A stretch of DNA of 7,913 nt. It comes from Actinomycetes bacterium. Lineage in GTDB: Bacteria; Actinomycetota; Acidimicrobiia; Spongiisociales; UBA5794. The translations under genes and the position numbers were made by a program. The DNA lies in the NCBI GenBank assembly GCA_023336875.1, contig JAMBLH010000259.1, positions 1 to 7,913 on the forward strand. Reading direction: 5' to 3'. Below are positions 1 through 6,726 of this stretch, piece after piece. The notes beneath the pieces are model-generated. The model saw only the letters and a program-made list of their open reading frames with translations. It was not told the DNA's origin and made no database searches. Within the stretch, counting starts at the first letter, position 1. Each line of letters starts with the position of its first letter.

Positions 1-17
1 ACGACGATTGAACGGAT

Positions 18-2039
18 TCAGGCTGCTCCCAGTCGGGTGAGGACGAAGGCCAGGACGATGGCTTCGTCCCTCCACGTGTCGTACCGACCTGACCGCGCAA
101 AGTGCCCGGCCGACATCTCGGTTCTGAGCACTATCTCCGAATCGGATGATGACCGCTCACGCAGAAGCTGCACCCACTTTGCTGGCTCCCAGTAGGAGAC
201 CCTTGGATCGTTGAGGCCGGCTGTCACGAGCAGCGGCGGATAGTCGACCTGATCAACATTCTCGTATGGCGCGTAGTCAACGATCCAGTCGTACTCCTCT
301 GGTACCGCCGGATTGCCCCACTCCTCCCACTCGACAATCGTGAGGGGGAGATCTGGATCGAGCATCGTGTTGACAACATCAACGAACGGCACCTCGGCAA
401 CCATTGCGGCGAACACAGAGGGTGCAAGGTTCAGCGCGGCTCCCATGGTGAGACCACCTGCCGAGGCGCCCCGAGCGGCTATTCGGCCCCCTGAGCACAC
501 CTTTGACGCCGTCAGGAACCTGGCGGAGTCGACAAGGTCCGTGAACGTGTTCATCTTGTGGGCAAACTTGCCGTTCTCGTACCATGCCTTACCCATCTCC
601 CCGCCGCCCCGCACGTGTGCAATCGCGTAGCTCACGCCCCTGTCAAGCAGACTGAGCCGCGCGATGGAGAATCGAATGGGCATGGAGATCTCGTAGGCCC
701 CGTACGCGTACAGAAGAAGTGCGGCTGTGCCATCGACCGGAGCGTCGACGTGTCGCACGAGGCTGATCGGTATCTGCACACCATCTCTCGCGACTGCCCA
801 CAGACGGTCCTGGACATAGTTGCTTGAGTCAAAGTCACCGAGAATGGGCATCTGTTTCAGCAGGGTGCGTTCGTCCGTCACGAGATCATGGTCGTAGATG
901 CTGCTCGGAGTGACGAACGACTCAAAGGCGTATCTGACCTTCGATGTGGCGAACTCGTGGTTCGCGTCAGGGACTACCTCATAGACGGCCTCATCGAATT
1001 CGATGGGCAGGAGCGACCCATCGACGTACCTGGATACAGCAGGAAGTCCTTCAGCCCTGCCCCACACAAGGACATGTTCGGCAAAGCACATCGGCGCACG
1101 CAGTTTCCTGCCAGCCACGTGGCCGATGACCTCGGTCAGTTCTCCCCCACCGACCGGAACCGTCACGAGCCTTCCATCTTCTCCTGTGTCGTTGATGACA
1201 ACCCAGAACACGTCGCCTCTGTGGTCGAGCGAATATTCAACTCCCTCGACACGAGGCAGGACCGCATCCGGTTCAGTTGTCGGTTCATCCGCCGGAATCA
1301 CCCAAGCTGACTCAGTCACTGCAGAATCCGACGTGATCACGATGAAGGCACCGGAACGCGTCTTCGCCAATCCGAGGAAGAAGCGTTCATCGTCCTCCTG
1401 GAAAACAAGCTCGTCGAGGGATTGATCCGTCCCGATCTGGTGTCGCCACACCTGAAACGGTCTCAGGGCCTCATCTGCAACCGAGTAGAAGAGATACGAA
1501 CCATTGGTCGACCAAGCCAATCCGTACCTGCATTCCTCGAGTATGTCAGGGAGGTTCTGCTGGCTACGGATCTCTCTGATGCGCGTCGTGTAGCTCTCTG
1601 CACCGTTGGTGTCTGTTGAGTATGCAACGAAGCGCTGATCAGTACTTACGGCGAAATTGCCCAACCGAAAGTACTCCTCACCTTCGGCTTCCTTGTTCTC
1701 GTCGAGCACCAGTTCGGTCGGACCATCGGGCCCACCTCGCATCCGCACTCTCACGGCATAGGCTTTGCCCTCTTCTGTCCGGGTTGCGTACCAGTAGTCG
1801 CCCTTCTGGGCAGGAGCCGCAATATCGGACTCCTTTGTGCGATCCTTTATTTCGTGGAAGATCGTGTTCTGAAGATCAACTGAGGGTGCCAGGACGTCAT
1901 CCGCGTATCGATTCTCTGCTTCGATGTGCGCTATGACGTCAGGGTCTGACTTCTCCCTCAGCCAGAACCATGGGTCCTGAGTCGAGTCCCCGTGGAGTGC
2001 TCTCTCATGTGGTTTCTTGGGTGCAAGCGGTGCTGACAT
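18..2039 (-). CDS. ptrB: Oligopeptidase B-like serine peptidase (family S9A)
   Basis: This is a prolyl-oligopeptidase family serine peptidase of 673 residues, the usual length for oligopeptidase B, which cuts short peptides after Lys or Arg in the cytosol. An N-terminal cap (motif HERALHGDSTQDPWFWLRE) and a long beta-rich propeller region precede a C-terminal alpha/beta-hydrolase domain. Counting from the ATG, the catalytic triad is Ser526 in GASAGG, Asp611 in GLNDPRV and His646 in SAGHF. The family motifs YAIAHVRGGGEMGKAWYE and EWEEWGNP are present. The Glu570-x-Glu572 pair before WGNP matches the acidic pair that reads a basic P1 residue in enterobacterial oligopeptidase B, so I favour that over prolyl specificity. 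No signal peptide is seen. The frame can be extended to a GTG at 2075, adding 12 residues. I prefer the ATG at 2039 because family homology starts there and a TANNNT box lies 7 bases upstream; neither start has a clear Shine-Dalgarno. Confidence 0.93.
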   Translation of the reverse strand: MSAPLAPKKPHERALHGDSTQDPWFWLREKSDPDVIAHIEAENRYADDVLAPSVDLQNTIFHEIKDRTKESDIAAPAQKGDYWYATRTEEGKAYAVRVRMRGGPDGPTELVLDENKEAEGEEYFRLGNFAVSTDQRFVAYSTDTNGAESYTTRIREIRSQQNLPDILEECRYGLAWSTNGSYLFYSVADEALRPFQVWRHQIGTDQSLDELVFQEDDERFFLGLAKTRSGAFIVITSDSAVTESAWVIPADEPTTEPDAVLPRVEGVEYSLDHRGDVFWVVINDTGEDGRLVTVPVGGGELTEVIGHVAGRKLRAPMCFAEHVLVWGRAEGLPAVSRYVDGSLLPIEFDEAVYEVVPDANHEFATSKVRYAFESFVTPSSIYDHDLVTDERTLLKQMPILGDFDSSNYVQDRLWAVARDGVQIPISLVRHVDAPVDGTAALLLYAYGAYEISMPIRFSIARLSLLDRGVSYAIAHVRGGGEMGKAWYENGKFAHKMNTFTDLVDSARFLTASKVCSGGRIAARGASAGGLTMGAALNLAPSVFAAMVAEVPFVDVVNTMLDPDLPLTIVEWEEWGNPAVPEEYDWIVDYAPYENVDQVDYPPLLVTAGLNDPRVSYWEPAKWVQLLRERSSSDSEIVLRTEMSAGHFARSGRYDTWRDEAIVLAFVLTRLGAA

Positions 2040-2046
2040 AGCAGCA

Positions 2047-2052
2047 AAACTA
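2047..2052 (-). promoter_or_regulatory. Candidate -10 box for leaderless peptidase transcript
   Basis: Read on the minus strand this is TAGTTT, fitting TANNNT, ending 7 bases before the ATG at 2039. This is the spacing expected when transcription starts at or next to the start codon. No -35 hexamer is evident and no Shine-Dalgarno precedes the ATG. It lies inside the longer GTG-started frame, so it only holds if the shorter start is right. Confidence 0.3.
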
Positions 2053-2121
2053 GCGATGGTTGAGTGTCTGGGCACCGGTGCGGCCCGTTACAGCGGAACT
2101 CCCTGACTGTTCGACCTGATG

Positions 2122-2946
2122 TCAAGCTCCGGTGGTGTTCTTCCCGTTCACCTCAGCCCACCGAGCAACACCAATCGCGATCAGACCGGCTCCCACGAGG
2201 GCGAACACGAGGGCACTCAGCTTCAGGTAGCCCGTGAACTGATCGTACGTGTTGGAGATGATCGTCTCGACAGACGGACTCTGGGCTCGAGCCAGAGCCA
2301 AGGCCTTGCCTCCTGGAACGAGGACCGCAGTAGCCAACCCGGCCAATAGGAAGGCCATGCCAACGAGCGAGACACCCATTCCTCGCCGATTCACGAATCG
2401 CAGCAGGAAAACGGCGAGCGCCAATGCACCGATTATCGATAGGTATTTCACCGGCCCGGCCCACCGAGCCTGACGCGACAGATCCGGCAGCGAGTCGTCC
2501 TCGAGTACCACAACGGTGGTGAACCACTCCTGTGGGACCAGTGCAGCCAGACGCGGCGCCACCGCCTCTATCGGTCCGACGATCGCCTCGCGGTAGTCGC
2601 CAAGATCCACAACTATGGCCTCGTCGCTTCCTGTGACAATCCGATCATGGATCTCGCCAGCAACGAACACGAGAACCTCCTTGAGCGCAGGGGATGCAAG
2701 AAGCTCAGAGAACAGACTCGCCAGGTTCGCTCTGACGACGATCAGAAGGGGAAACTCGCCCACAAGACGATCAACGATCAATTCGCCCATTGCGGCCCTG
2801 GCACTCTCCTGATTGAGAGCAGTAACGGTCTCATCAGTAAACGCATTGGATTCGACCACATGTGTGTCGAGCCACCACGAGAAGTTCCCGAGATAGATCA
2901 GAGCCGACAGCAGCACCGCGAGCAGAACAGCAATCAAGCCTTTCAC
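2122..2946 (-). CDS. Membrane protein of unknown function, four predicted helices
   Basis: A 274-residue integral membrane protein that I cannot assign to a named family. Hydrophobic segments lie at about residues 4-22, 167-185, 191-211 and 243-262. Between the first and second is a roughly 140-residue soluble loop, probably outside the membrane. The loop begins WWLDTHVVESNAFTDETVTALN, a style seen in uncharacterised actinobacterial membrane proteins where a first helix is followed by a 'residue pair, F, then helix' region. Translation starts at GTG (2946-2944), supported by a strong Shine-Dalgarno GGGAGG 8 bases upstream; the next Met is residue 53, so this start is secure. It follows the CBS-domain gene by 119 bases on the same strand and precedes the peptidase by 82 bases. 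No catalytic motif is visible. Function is unknown. Confidence 0.85.
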   Translation of the reverse strand: MKGLIAVLLAVLLSALIYLGNFSWWLDTHVVESNAFTDETVTALNQESARAAMGELIVDRLVGEFPLLIVVRANLASLFSELLASPALKEVLVFVAGEIHDRIVTGSDEAIVVDLGDYREAIVGPIEAVAPRLAALVPQEWFTTVVVLEDDSLPDLSRQARWAGPVKYLSIIGALALAVFLLRFVNRRGMGVSLVGMAFLLAGLATAVLVPGGKALALARAQSPSVETIISNTYDQFTGYLKLSALVFALVGAGLIAIGVARWAEVNGKNTTGA

Positions 2947-2962
2947 GGATCGAGCCTCCCTA

Positions 2963-2972
2963 CCAACGTTGG
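2963..2972. repeat. 10-bp perfect palindrome upstream of membrane-protein gene
   Basis: CCAACGTTGG is a perfect palindrome lying 16 bases upstream of the GTG start of the minus-strand membrane-protein gene and just ahead of its Shine-Dalgarno. It could be a small operator, but a 10-bp palindrome is not rare enough to be persuasive. The rest of the 119-base gap (2947-3065) shows no clear promoter. A weak CTGACA and TACTCT pair with a 19-base spacer is the best that can be found on the minus strand. Confidence 0.2.
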
Positions 2973-3065
2973 ACGACAGAGAGTAGGCGGGCCACAGAGT
3001 GCCGTGTCAGGCAACGTTCGGGTTGTCGATGTCGAGTCAGGGGCGCTGGTCGCAAGACAGGGAGG

Positions 3066-3434
3066 CTATTCCTTCACCATTGCCCACAGGATGTCTCTCA
3101 CATCGATGATGCCAAGCAGTTCGCCACCGCTCATCACCGGGAGATGTCTGTAACCGGTTTCGAGCATCCATGCGGCTGCATCAGCGATAGGGGTTTCGGG
3201 GTCAACAACGTCAGGAGCTCTCGTCATACATGTGGAAACCTCATCATCGGGTCCACGTCCCTCCCCTATAGCCATTGCGAGATCTCTATCGGTGCAGATA
3301 CCAATGAGCCCTTCGCGGTCGACGACAGCCACTGCGCCGACGTCGCGCTCGGCCATGGCGCCAGCCACATCGGCAAGAGTCGCCTCGGGACCAACGATCT
3401 CCGCTCCACCACCAACAAGTGCTGCCAGTCGCAT
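3066..3434 (-). CDS. Two-CBS-domain protein
   Basis: A 122-residue protein made almost entirely of a tandem CBS pair (a Bateman module), about residues 12-56 and 72-121. Each repeat ends in the typical ligand-facing motif, GICTDRDLA in the first and GIIDVRDIL in the second. In known CBS proteins the Thr/Ser-x-x-Asp part of this motif contacts the ribose of AMP, ATP or related nucleotides; the first repeat has T-D-R-D, while the second has D-V-R-D and may bind differently. There is no fused enzyme, transporter or DNA-binding domain, so it probably acts as a stand-alone nucleotide sensor on a partner protein, not identified here. The ATG is preceded by GGAGGT with a 5-base spacing. It lies 76 bases downstream of the sigma-factor gene on the same strand, suggesting co-transcription. 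Confidence 0.92.
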   Translation of the reverse strand: MRLAALVGGGAEIVGPEATLADVAGAMAERDVGAVAVVDREGLIGICTDRDLAMAIGEGRGPDDEVSTCMTRAPDVVDPETPIADAAAWMLETGYRHLPVMSGGELLGIIDVRDILWAMVKE

Positions 3435-3455
3435 GATCTACCTCCAACCAATACG

Positions 3456-3501
3456 CTACCAAAGATTGTTCGTGCGGAATCGAGATTCACTATCCAAAGA
3501 T
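3456..3501. repeat. Pair of direct repeats between sigma-factor and CBS genes
   Basis: CTACCAAAGAT (3456-3466) and CTATCCAAAGAT (3490-3501) are near-identical direct repeats 34 bases apart start to start, about three helical turns. Between them is the short inverted repeat GAATC-GA-GATTC (3478-3489). They fill most of the 76-base gap. They might be paired protein-binding sites for a promoter internal to the operon. No convincing -10 and -35 pair was found next to them. Confidence 0.3.
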
Positions 3502-3510
3502 CAGGTGAAC

Positions 3511-4560
3511 CTAGACGAGGTCTTGCTCCCTGATGCCGAAGCTCGGGTGACGGAGACGACACAGGGCCAGCTTCTCGAGCTGACGAATGCGCTCGCGGGT
3601 GAGGTTGAACTCCTCACCGATCTCCTCAAGCGTTCGGGGAATACCGTCGTAGAACCCGTAGCGCAAGGCCAAAATCCTGCCCTCACGCATCGGCAATCGT
3701 TCAATCGATTTGCGTAGAGAATTGGCAACATCCAGTTCCTCTGTGACCCGAACCGGGTCGGCGGCATCCTCGTCCTCGATGAAATCACCGAGCTGTGCTC
3801 CGTCCTCACCGATCGGTTGTTCGAGCGAGACCGTGTCGGCAACTGCGAGCGCGAGCTCGACCTTGGTCACCTCGACGCCAGCCTCCTCAGCGATCTCCTC
3901 AGGTTTCGGGTCGCGACCAAGCTCAGCCTTGAGAGACGCCTGCGCCGCTCGGACAGCAGCAAGCGTGTCGTGGAGATGGACAGGGATCCGTACGGTGCGT
4001 GACTTATCTGCGATCGCTCTGGTTATTGCCTGCCGAATCCACCACGTTGCGTAAGTGGAGAACTTGAAGCCCTTTCGCCAGTCGAACTTCTCAACGGCTC
4101 TGATCAGGCCGAGATTGCCTTCCTGGATGAGATCGAGGAAGTCGATTCCTGATGTGTTTGCGTACCGGCGGGCGTTCGCCACGACGAGGCGGAGGTTGGC
4201 CGTAAGAAAAGCGTCCTTTGCCTCTGCGCCTCTCCTCACCTGACGCTTGAGAAGGATCTGCTCGCTCTTGGTCTTGAAATCCTCAGTCTCAAGTCTCTCC
4301 TCCGCAGCCTGGCCAGCTTCGATCTTCTGCGCGTAATCGACTTCGTTCTCGGCGGTGAGGAGCTCGAACTCTCCAATGGATGTGAGGTACTGGCTTACGA
4401 GATCGGTGGTGAGCCGCCCACGGTCATCTGTGAGTTTCGAACGTTCACGATCCTTCACCGAACGGCTGAGAGTGTCGCGGTCCATTCGCTCTTTCGCGTC
4501 TTCACGCTCACGAACAGCTCGATTGACGATCGCCTTACGCGGCTTCGAATTGGTCGTCAT
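3511..4560 (-). CDS. RNA polymerase sigma factor, sigma-70 group 1/2
   Basis: A 349-residue sigma-70 family factor that directs RNA polymerase to promoters. Region 1.2 lies at about 52-84 (LVSQYLTSIGEFELLTAENE). Region 2 spans about 115-195 and includes the core-binding stretch FLDLIQEGNLGLIRAVEKFD and the -10-reading helix RQAITRAIADKSRTVRIPV. Region 3 is at about 198-262 and region 4 at about 277-345, with the -35-reading helix-turn-helix LEEIGEEFNLTRERIRQLEK at 311-330. The acidic region 1.1 of housekeeping factors is replaced by a basic 45-residue leader rich in Arg and Lys. All promoter-contact regions look intact. Whether this is the housekeeping SigA/RpoD or a group 2 paralogue cannot be decided from one window; the short leader and the end SFGIREQDLV lean to group 2. 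The ATG has GGAGGAG 5 bases upstream. The upstream gap carries an unusual nested hairpin. Confidence 0.95.
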   Translation of the reverse strand: MTTNSKPRKAIVNRAVREREDAKERMDRDTLSRSVKDRERSKLTDDRGRLTTDLVSQYLTSIGEFELLTAENEVDYAQKIEAGQAAEERLETEDFKTKSEQILLKRQVRRGAEAKDAFLTANLRLVVANARRYANTSGIDFLDLIQEGNLGLIRAVEKFDWRKGFKFSTYATWWIRQAITRAIADKSRTVRIPVHLHDTLAAVRAAQASLKAELGRDPKPEEIAEEAGVEVTKVELALAVADTVSLEQPIGEDGAQLGDFIEDEDAADPVRVTEELDVANSLRKSIERLPMREGRILALRYGFYDGIPRTLEEIGEEFNLTRERIRQLEKLALCRLRHPSFGIREQDLV

Positions 4561-4626
4561 ACCGTCTCCTCCAACAGATAAACGATCGTCCTCAATGGCG
4601 CACCTATGGTCAGTCGCCTGGAAGCT

Positions 4627-4644
4627 CCGGATCCACCTATCCGG
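4627..4644 (-). other. Short perfect hairpin in the sigma-factor leader
   Basis: On the minus strand CCGGAT-AGGTGG-ATCCGG forms a perfect 6-bp stem with a 6-base loop. The loop displays AGGTGG, a Shine-Dalgarno-like sequence with no start codon in range. It begins 4 bases after the long hairpin at 4649-4757 and ends 66 bases before the sigma-factor ATG. No U-tract follows, so it is not an intrinsic terminator. It may be a leader structure. Confidence 0.4.
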
Positions 4645-4648
4645 GCGT

Positions 4649-4757
4649 GGACACCAATATCACACAGCCACCGGGATTTGTGAACCCCTTTTCTTCTCAG
4701 CCGAAGGTAAGGAGTTCCCGTATCTATTGCTAGTGGCCCGTCGCTGAATTGGTGTCC
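4649..4757. other. 109-base nested hairpin element closed by 10-bp inverted repeat
   Basis: GGACACCAAT (4649-4658) and ATTGGTGTCC (4748-4757) are perfect 10-bp inverted repeats. Inside them, in correctly nested order, are GCCAC/GTGGC (4667-4671 with 4733-4737), CGGGA/TCCCG (4672-4676 with 4716-4720), AC/GT (4684-4685 with 4714-4715), CCTT/AAGG (4687-4690 with 4709-4712) and CTTC/GAAG (4693-4696 with 4703-4706) around a TCAGCC loop. That is about 30 base pairs in 109 bases. It lies in the non-coding gap upstream of the sigma-factor gene. The architecture suits a structured leader, a small RNA on either strand, or a miniature inverted-repeat element; the flanks GGGCGT and GGGTGT could be an imperfect target duplication. 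It has no sequence signature of tRNA, SRP RNA, RNase P RNA or tmRNA. Confidence 0.5.
4656..4684 (-). promoter_or_regulatory. Possible sigma-70 promoter for the sigma-factor gene
   Basis: On the minus strand TTCACA (4684-4679, five of six matches to TTGACA) and GATATT (4661-4656, four of six to TATAAT) are separated by 17 bases. They would start transcription near 4649 and leave a leader of about 90 bases. The match is only moderate and the site lies within the nested hairpin, so hairpin and promoter may be alternative readings of the same bases. Confidence 0.3.
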
Positions 4758-4790
4758 GGGTGTCTACGTGGCATCGGCGTTCCTGGCAAA

Positions 4791-4850
4791 GACGCACAAC
4801 GCAGGCGCAGCCCGGACTGCGTCAAGGCGGAGGACGCCGCCAGGGGCGTC
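4791..4850. other. GC-rich inverted repeats in the gap after the small membrane protein
   Basis: Two inverted repeats lie here. GACGCA/TGCGTC (4791-4796 with 4818-4823) competes with an inner CGCAG/CTGCG hairpin (4806-4810 with 4817-4821). A second hairpin is GACGCC-GCCAGG-GGCGTC (4833-4850). They sit downstream of the minus-strand gene ending at 4925 and might slow or end its transcription, but no U-run follows. The rest of the gap (4561-4924) holds no gene I can support. Apart from these repeats it contains only the elements listed at 4627-4757. Confidence 0.3.
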
Positions 4851-4924
4851 GAGGACCGGAGAGACACGGCATCCATTTCTGCGACGGTCCACTGGATCAG
4901 CTCTCGGCGGTCAGATGTCAGGCG

Positions 4925-5446
4925 TCAGCCGCTCTCCTGCCGGCATGCGCGGCGGAGGCGTCGGGGTACGTCTGCAGAATCGATCTCGCCTCGGTTGATC
5001 CGTTCACAGATCTCTGAGAGATTTCTGACCTCATCTCCGACGTCGGCCTCGTCGAGTTCATGGAACTCGAACATCTCAAACTCCACGTGAGGGAACTCGG
5101 AGAATCCTTCGATGATGCCCATCATCGAGCGCATCTCCTCGGGCGCCTCATCTTCACAAGCTTCAAGAGCCGGACCCAGCGTGTCCCAATTGATGCCTTC
5201 ATCAACAAGCGAGCCATCAACAGTGATACGGAAGCCGCCATCGGGAAGTGTGTCAACCTGCGGGACGTTCGCGCCTTCTGATCGAAGACACGATGACCAC
5301 TGCTCGAGCTGCCCTGCGGCAGAGTCCGTATCAGCGGCGTTGGATTGGACACCGTAGGCGATGCCAGCAATCAGTATCAGCGACCCAGCGACTGCAACGA
5401 GGACAGCAGGAAGAAACCAATCTTGGCTCTCCGGCGGCGAGTGCAT
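4925..5446 (-). CDS. Small membrane-anchored extracytoplasmic protein with Cys pairs
   Basis: A 173-residue protein with one N-terminal membrane segment at about residues 11-33, preceded by an acidic Pro-rich start and followed by an exported domain. The segment lacks a lipobox, so it is probably a membrane anchor or uncleaved signal. The domain WSSCLRSEGANVPQV and DGGFRITVDGSL, with ALEACEDEAPEEM after it, resembles a recurring actinobacterial theme of secreted proteins in which a C-L/M-R-x-x-G motif pairs with a later A-C-E motif. Cys53 and Cys97 probably form a disulfide. Cys147 and Cys168 in the acidic, helical C-terminal tail may form a second one. The ATG has AGGGAG 4 bases upstream. 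It diverges from the exporter gene with a 66-base gap. The function is not known. Confidence 0.8.
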   Translation of the reverse strand: MHSPPESQDWFLPAVLVAVAGSLILIAGIAYGVQSNAADTDSAAGQLEQWSSCLRSEGANVPQVDTLPDGGFRITVDGSLVDEGINWDTLGPALEACEDEAPEEMRSMMGIIEGFSEFPHVEFEMFEFHELDEADVGDEVRNLSEICERINRGEIDSADVPRRLRRACRQESG

Positions 5447-5500
5447 ATTTCTCCCTTCTTTTGTTGAATTCTCGCGCTACTCCGGCGGAAGCGCCACCAT

Positions 5501-5506
5501 TAGTAT
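5501..5506 (+). promoter_or_regulatory. -10 box of a leaderless exporter transcript
   Basis: TAGTAT fits TANNNT and ends exactly 6 bases before the ATG at 5513. This is the geometry in which the start codon is also the transcription start. There is no Shine-Dalgarno upstream of this ATG, which supports a leaderless message. No -35 element is obvious. Confidence 0.5.
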
Positions 5507-5512
5507 TGACCG

Positions 5513-6148
5513 ATGCCCGACACCAACGCAGTTCTGATCGTTGCACTCGCGTCAGTCATTCTTGTGGTGATGCCTGGGCCAGCCGTTATCTACATACTCA
5601 CCCGCAGCGTGAGCCAGGGAAGAGCGGCCGGGTTGGCCTCAGCAATAGGCGTGAACCTCGGATCGACATTCCATGTACTCGCTGCGGTGGCTGGGCTGAG
5701 CCTCCTTCTGGCGAGCTCGTCCTCTGCCTACTCAATTCTCAAATGGGCCGGTGTTGGGTATCTCGCGTGGATTGGCTATCAAACGCTTACAGCGCGTGAC
5801 GAAGTCTTCGCCGCGCCCGAGATGCAGCCCCAGTCGCTGCGCCGAGTATTCACGCAGGGCGTAGTGGTAAATCTTCTGAATCCAAAGGTCGCCATCTTCT
5901 TCCTCGCCTTTCTACCGCAGTTCATCGACCCCGCGTCAGCGAACCCCGCTCTACAGACGCTCGTCCTTGGCATGACGCTGGTGGTCATTGGCCTGCTTTC
6001 AGATACGATCTACGCGATCATTGGCGGACATCTGGGAGAGCTCTTCAGACGGCGTCCCGGGGCCGCACGGGCAACAAGGCTCACTGCAGGAATCACGTAT
6101 CTCACTCTCGCTGGGATTGCGGCAGCAACAGGAACCAGAACTGCATAG
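5513..6148 (+). CDS. LysE/RhtB family amino-acid exporter
   Basis: A 211-residue inner-membrane exporter of the LysE superfamily, close to the usual length of about 205-215. Members export amino acids such as lysine, homoserine, threonine or leucine, or small toxic analogues; the substrate cannot be read from sequence. Family marks are MPGPAVIYILTRSVSQGR at 20-37, GVNLGSTFHVLAAVAGLS at 46-63, GYLAWIGYQ at 82-90 and LLNPKVAIFFLAFLPQFI at 121-138. About six hydrophobic segments are visible (roughly 7-28, 40-62, 70-90, 113-135, 147-172 and 189-207). It is divergent from the small membrane protein and runs toward the Rrf2 genes 91 bases downstream. The latter have their own strong promoter, so a shared operon is unlikely. 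Start supported by the leaderless -10 box. Confidence 0.92.
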   Translation: MPDTNAVLIVALASVILVVMPGPAVIYILTRSVSQGRAAGLASAIGVNLGSTFHVLAAVAGLSLLLASSSSAYSILKWAGVGYLAWIGYQTLTARDEVFAAPEMQPQSLRRVFTQGVVVNLLNPKVAIFFLAFLPQFIDPASANPALQTLVLGMTLVVIGLLSDTIYAIIGGHLGELFRRRPGAARATRLTAGITYLTLAGIAAATGTRTA

Positions 6149-6159
6149 CCAGACATCGA

Positions 6160-6188
6160 CTGACATGCGTGCCGATACAGGCTATAAT
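6160..6188 (+). promoter_or_regulatory. Strong sigma-70 promoter of the first Rrf2 gene
   Basis: CTGACA (6160-6165, five of six) and a perfect TATAAT (6183-6188) are separated by exactly 17 bases, the ideal sigma-70 arrangement. Transcription would start near 6195 and leave a leader of about 45 bases before the ATG at 6240. This is the best promoter in the window. Confidence 0.8.
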
Positions 6189-6196
6189 TACAGAGT
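6187..6196 (+). promoter_or_regulatory. Shared Rrf2-promoter box, copy 1
   Basis: ATTACAGAGT overlaps the end of the -10 element and runs through the expected transcription start. The identical ten bases occur at 6731-6740, in the same register to the -10 element of the second Rrf2 gene and at a similar distance from the start codon (43 against 38 bases between). Conservation of sequence and position outside coding DNA suggests an operator through which one or both Rrf2 proteins repress their own genes. Confidence 0.5.
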
Positions 6197-6200
6197 TGCC

Positions 6201-6216
6201 AAATAAGGAAATAAGG
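6201..6216 (+). repeat. 8-bp tandem duplication in the first Rrf2 leader
   Basis: AAATAAGG is repeated twice with no gap, just downstream of the shared promoter box. It lies within the untranslated leader. Each unit carries a weak AAGG ribosome-binding-like core, but both are too far from the ATG at 6240. It could be part of the operator or a chance slip. Confidence 0.4.
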
Positions 6217-6239
6217 AACGCAAACGGATTTGGAGTGCC

Positions 6240-6701
6240 ATGCGCCTGGAACTCACAAAGAAGACAGACCTCGCCTATCAAGCACTTGAGCAGATTGCCG
6301 CCTCCGGTGAGACGAAGGTGAGTGGAGCCGACCTTGCAGACGAGCTCGAGATCACGACCCAGTATCTTCCCCATGTCATGGCTCCACTCACCCGCGCCGG
6401 GTGGGTCAAGTCGACGTCGGGCCCGAGGGGTGGGTACACGATTAACACAGACCTCACCGACGTATCGCTCCTGGATCTGATCGAGGCCGTGGAGGGAGAG
6501 TTCGATGACTCACGCTGTCTCCACCTGGGGCCACAACACAGCGCGAACCAACACTGCGCGCTTCATGAGCCGTGGATACGCGCCCGAACTGCACTTCTGG
6601 GCGAGCTCGGTGACAGCAACCTGGCGGACATGATCGTCGTTCCCGGCCAGGCACAGGCTCCGAATTCAGGAACCGCTATCCGCCGCGCCCCGAGCATCTG
6701 A
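6240..6701 (+). CDS. Rrf2-family transcriptional regulator, paralogue 1
   Basis: A 153-residue Rrf2 regulator, the family of IscR, NsrR, RsrR and CymR, many of which sense NO, redox state or iron-sulfur status. It has an N-terminal winged helix (recognition region about 29-48, wing SGPRGGYTI near 60-68) and a dimerisation helix after residue 105. The cluster region reads Cys93, His95, His100, Cys106, His109. The usual three-cysteine pattern lacks its middle Cys, replaced by His/Ser. Asp10 sits in the N-terminal helix where NsrR uses Asp as a cluster ligand. It is about 48% identical, ungapped, to the next gene by my hand count, with a 20-residue extra tail ending PSI. The ATG has GGAG 4 bases upstream and lies behind a strong promoter. 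Target genes are unknown; its own promoter and the neighbour are likely. Confidence 0.94.
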   Translation: MRLELTKKTDLAYQALEQIAASGETKVSGADLADELEITTQYLPHVMAPLTRAGWVKSTSGPRGGYTINTDLTDVSLLDLIEAVEGEFDDSRCLHLGPQHSANQHCALHEPWIRARTALLGELGDSNLADMIVVPGQAQAPNSGTAIRRAPSI

Positions 6702-6726
6702 AATCGAGGTCGCGGCTCCTATTTGT

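Noticed and set aside
2040..2075. GTG start at 2075 for the S9 peptidase
   Set aside because: It adds 12 residues before the point where family similarity begins and has no Shine-Dalgarno. It remains possible, so the alternative is recorded with the gene.
2647..3533. Plus-strand reading frames of 168 and 223 codons opposite the membrane-protein and CBS genes
   Set aside because: They run antisense to well-supported genes, show no domain or coherent composition, and have no ribosome-binding sites.
4649..4757. Possible tRNA, SRP RNA or tmRNA on the minus strand, because of acceptor-like end pairing and a GGGGTTCACAAATCCC stretch
   Set aside because: The T-arm-like stretch does not form a proper 5-bp stem with a 7-base loop next to the acceptor, and there is no anticodon arm. 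The SRP tip motif and tmRNA ends are absent.
4791..4850. Intrinsic terminator for the small membrane-protein gene
   Set aside because: The hairpins are stable but no run of U follows on the minus strand.
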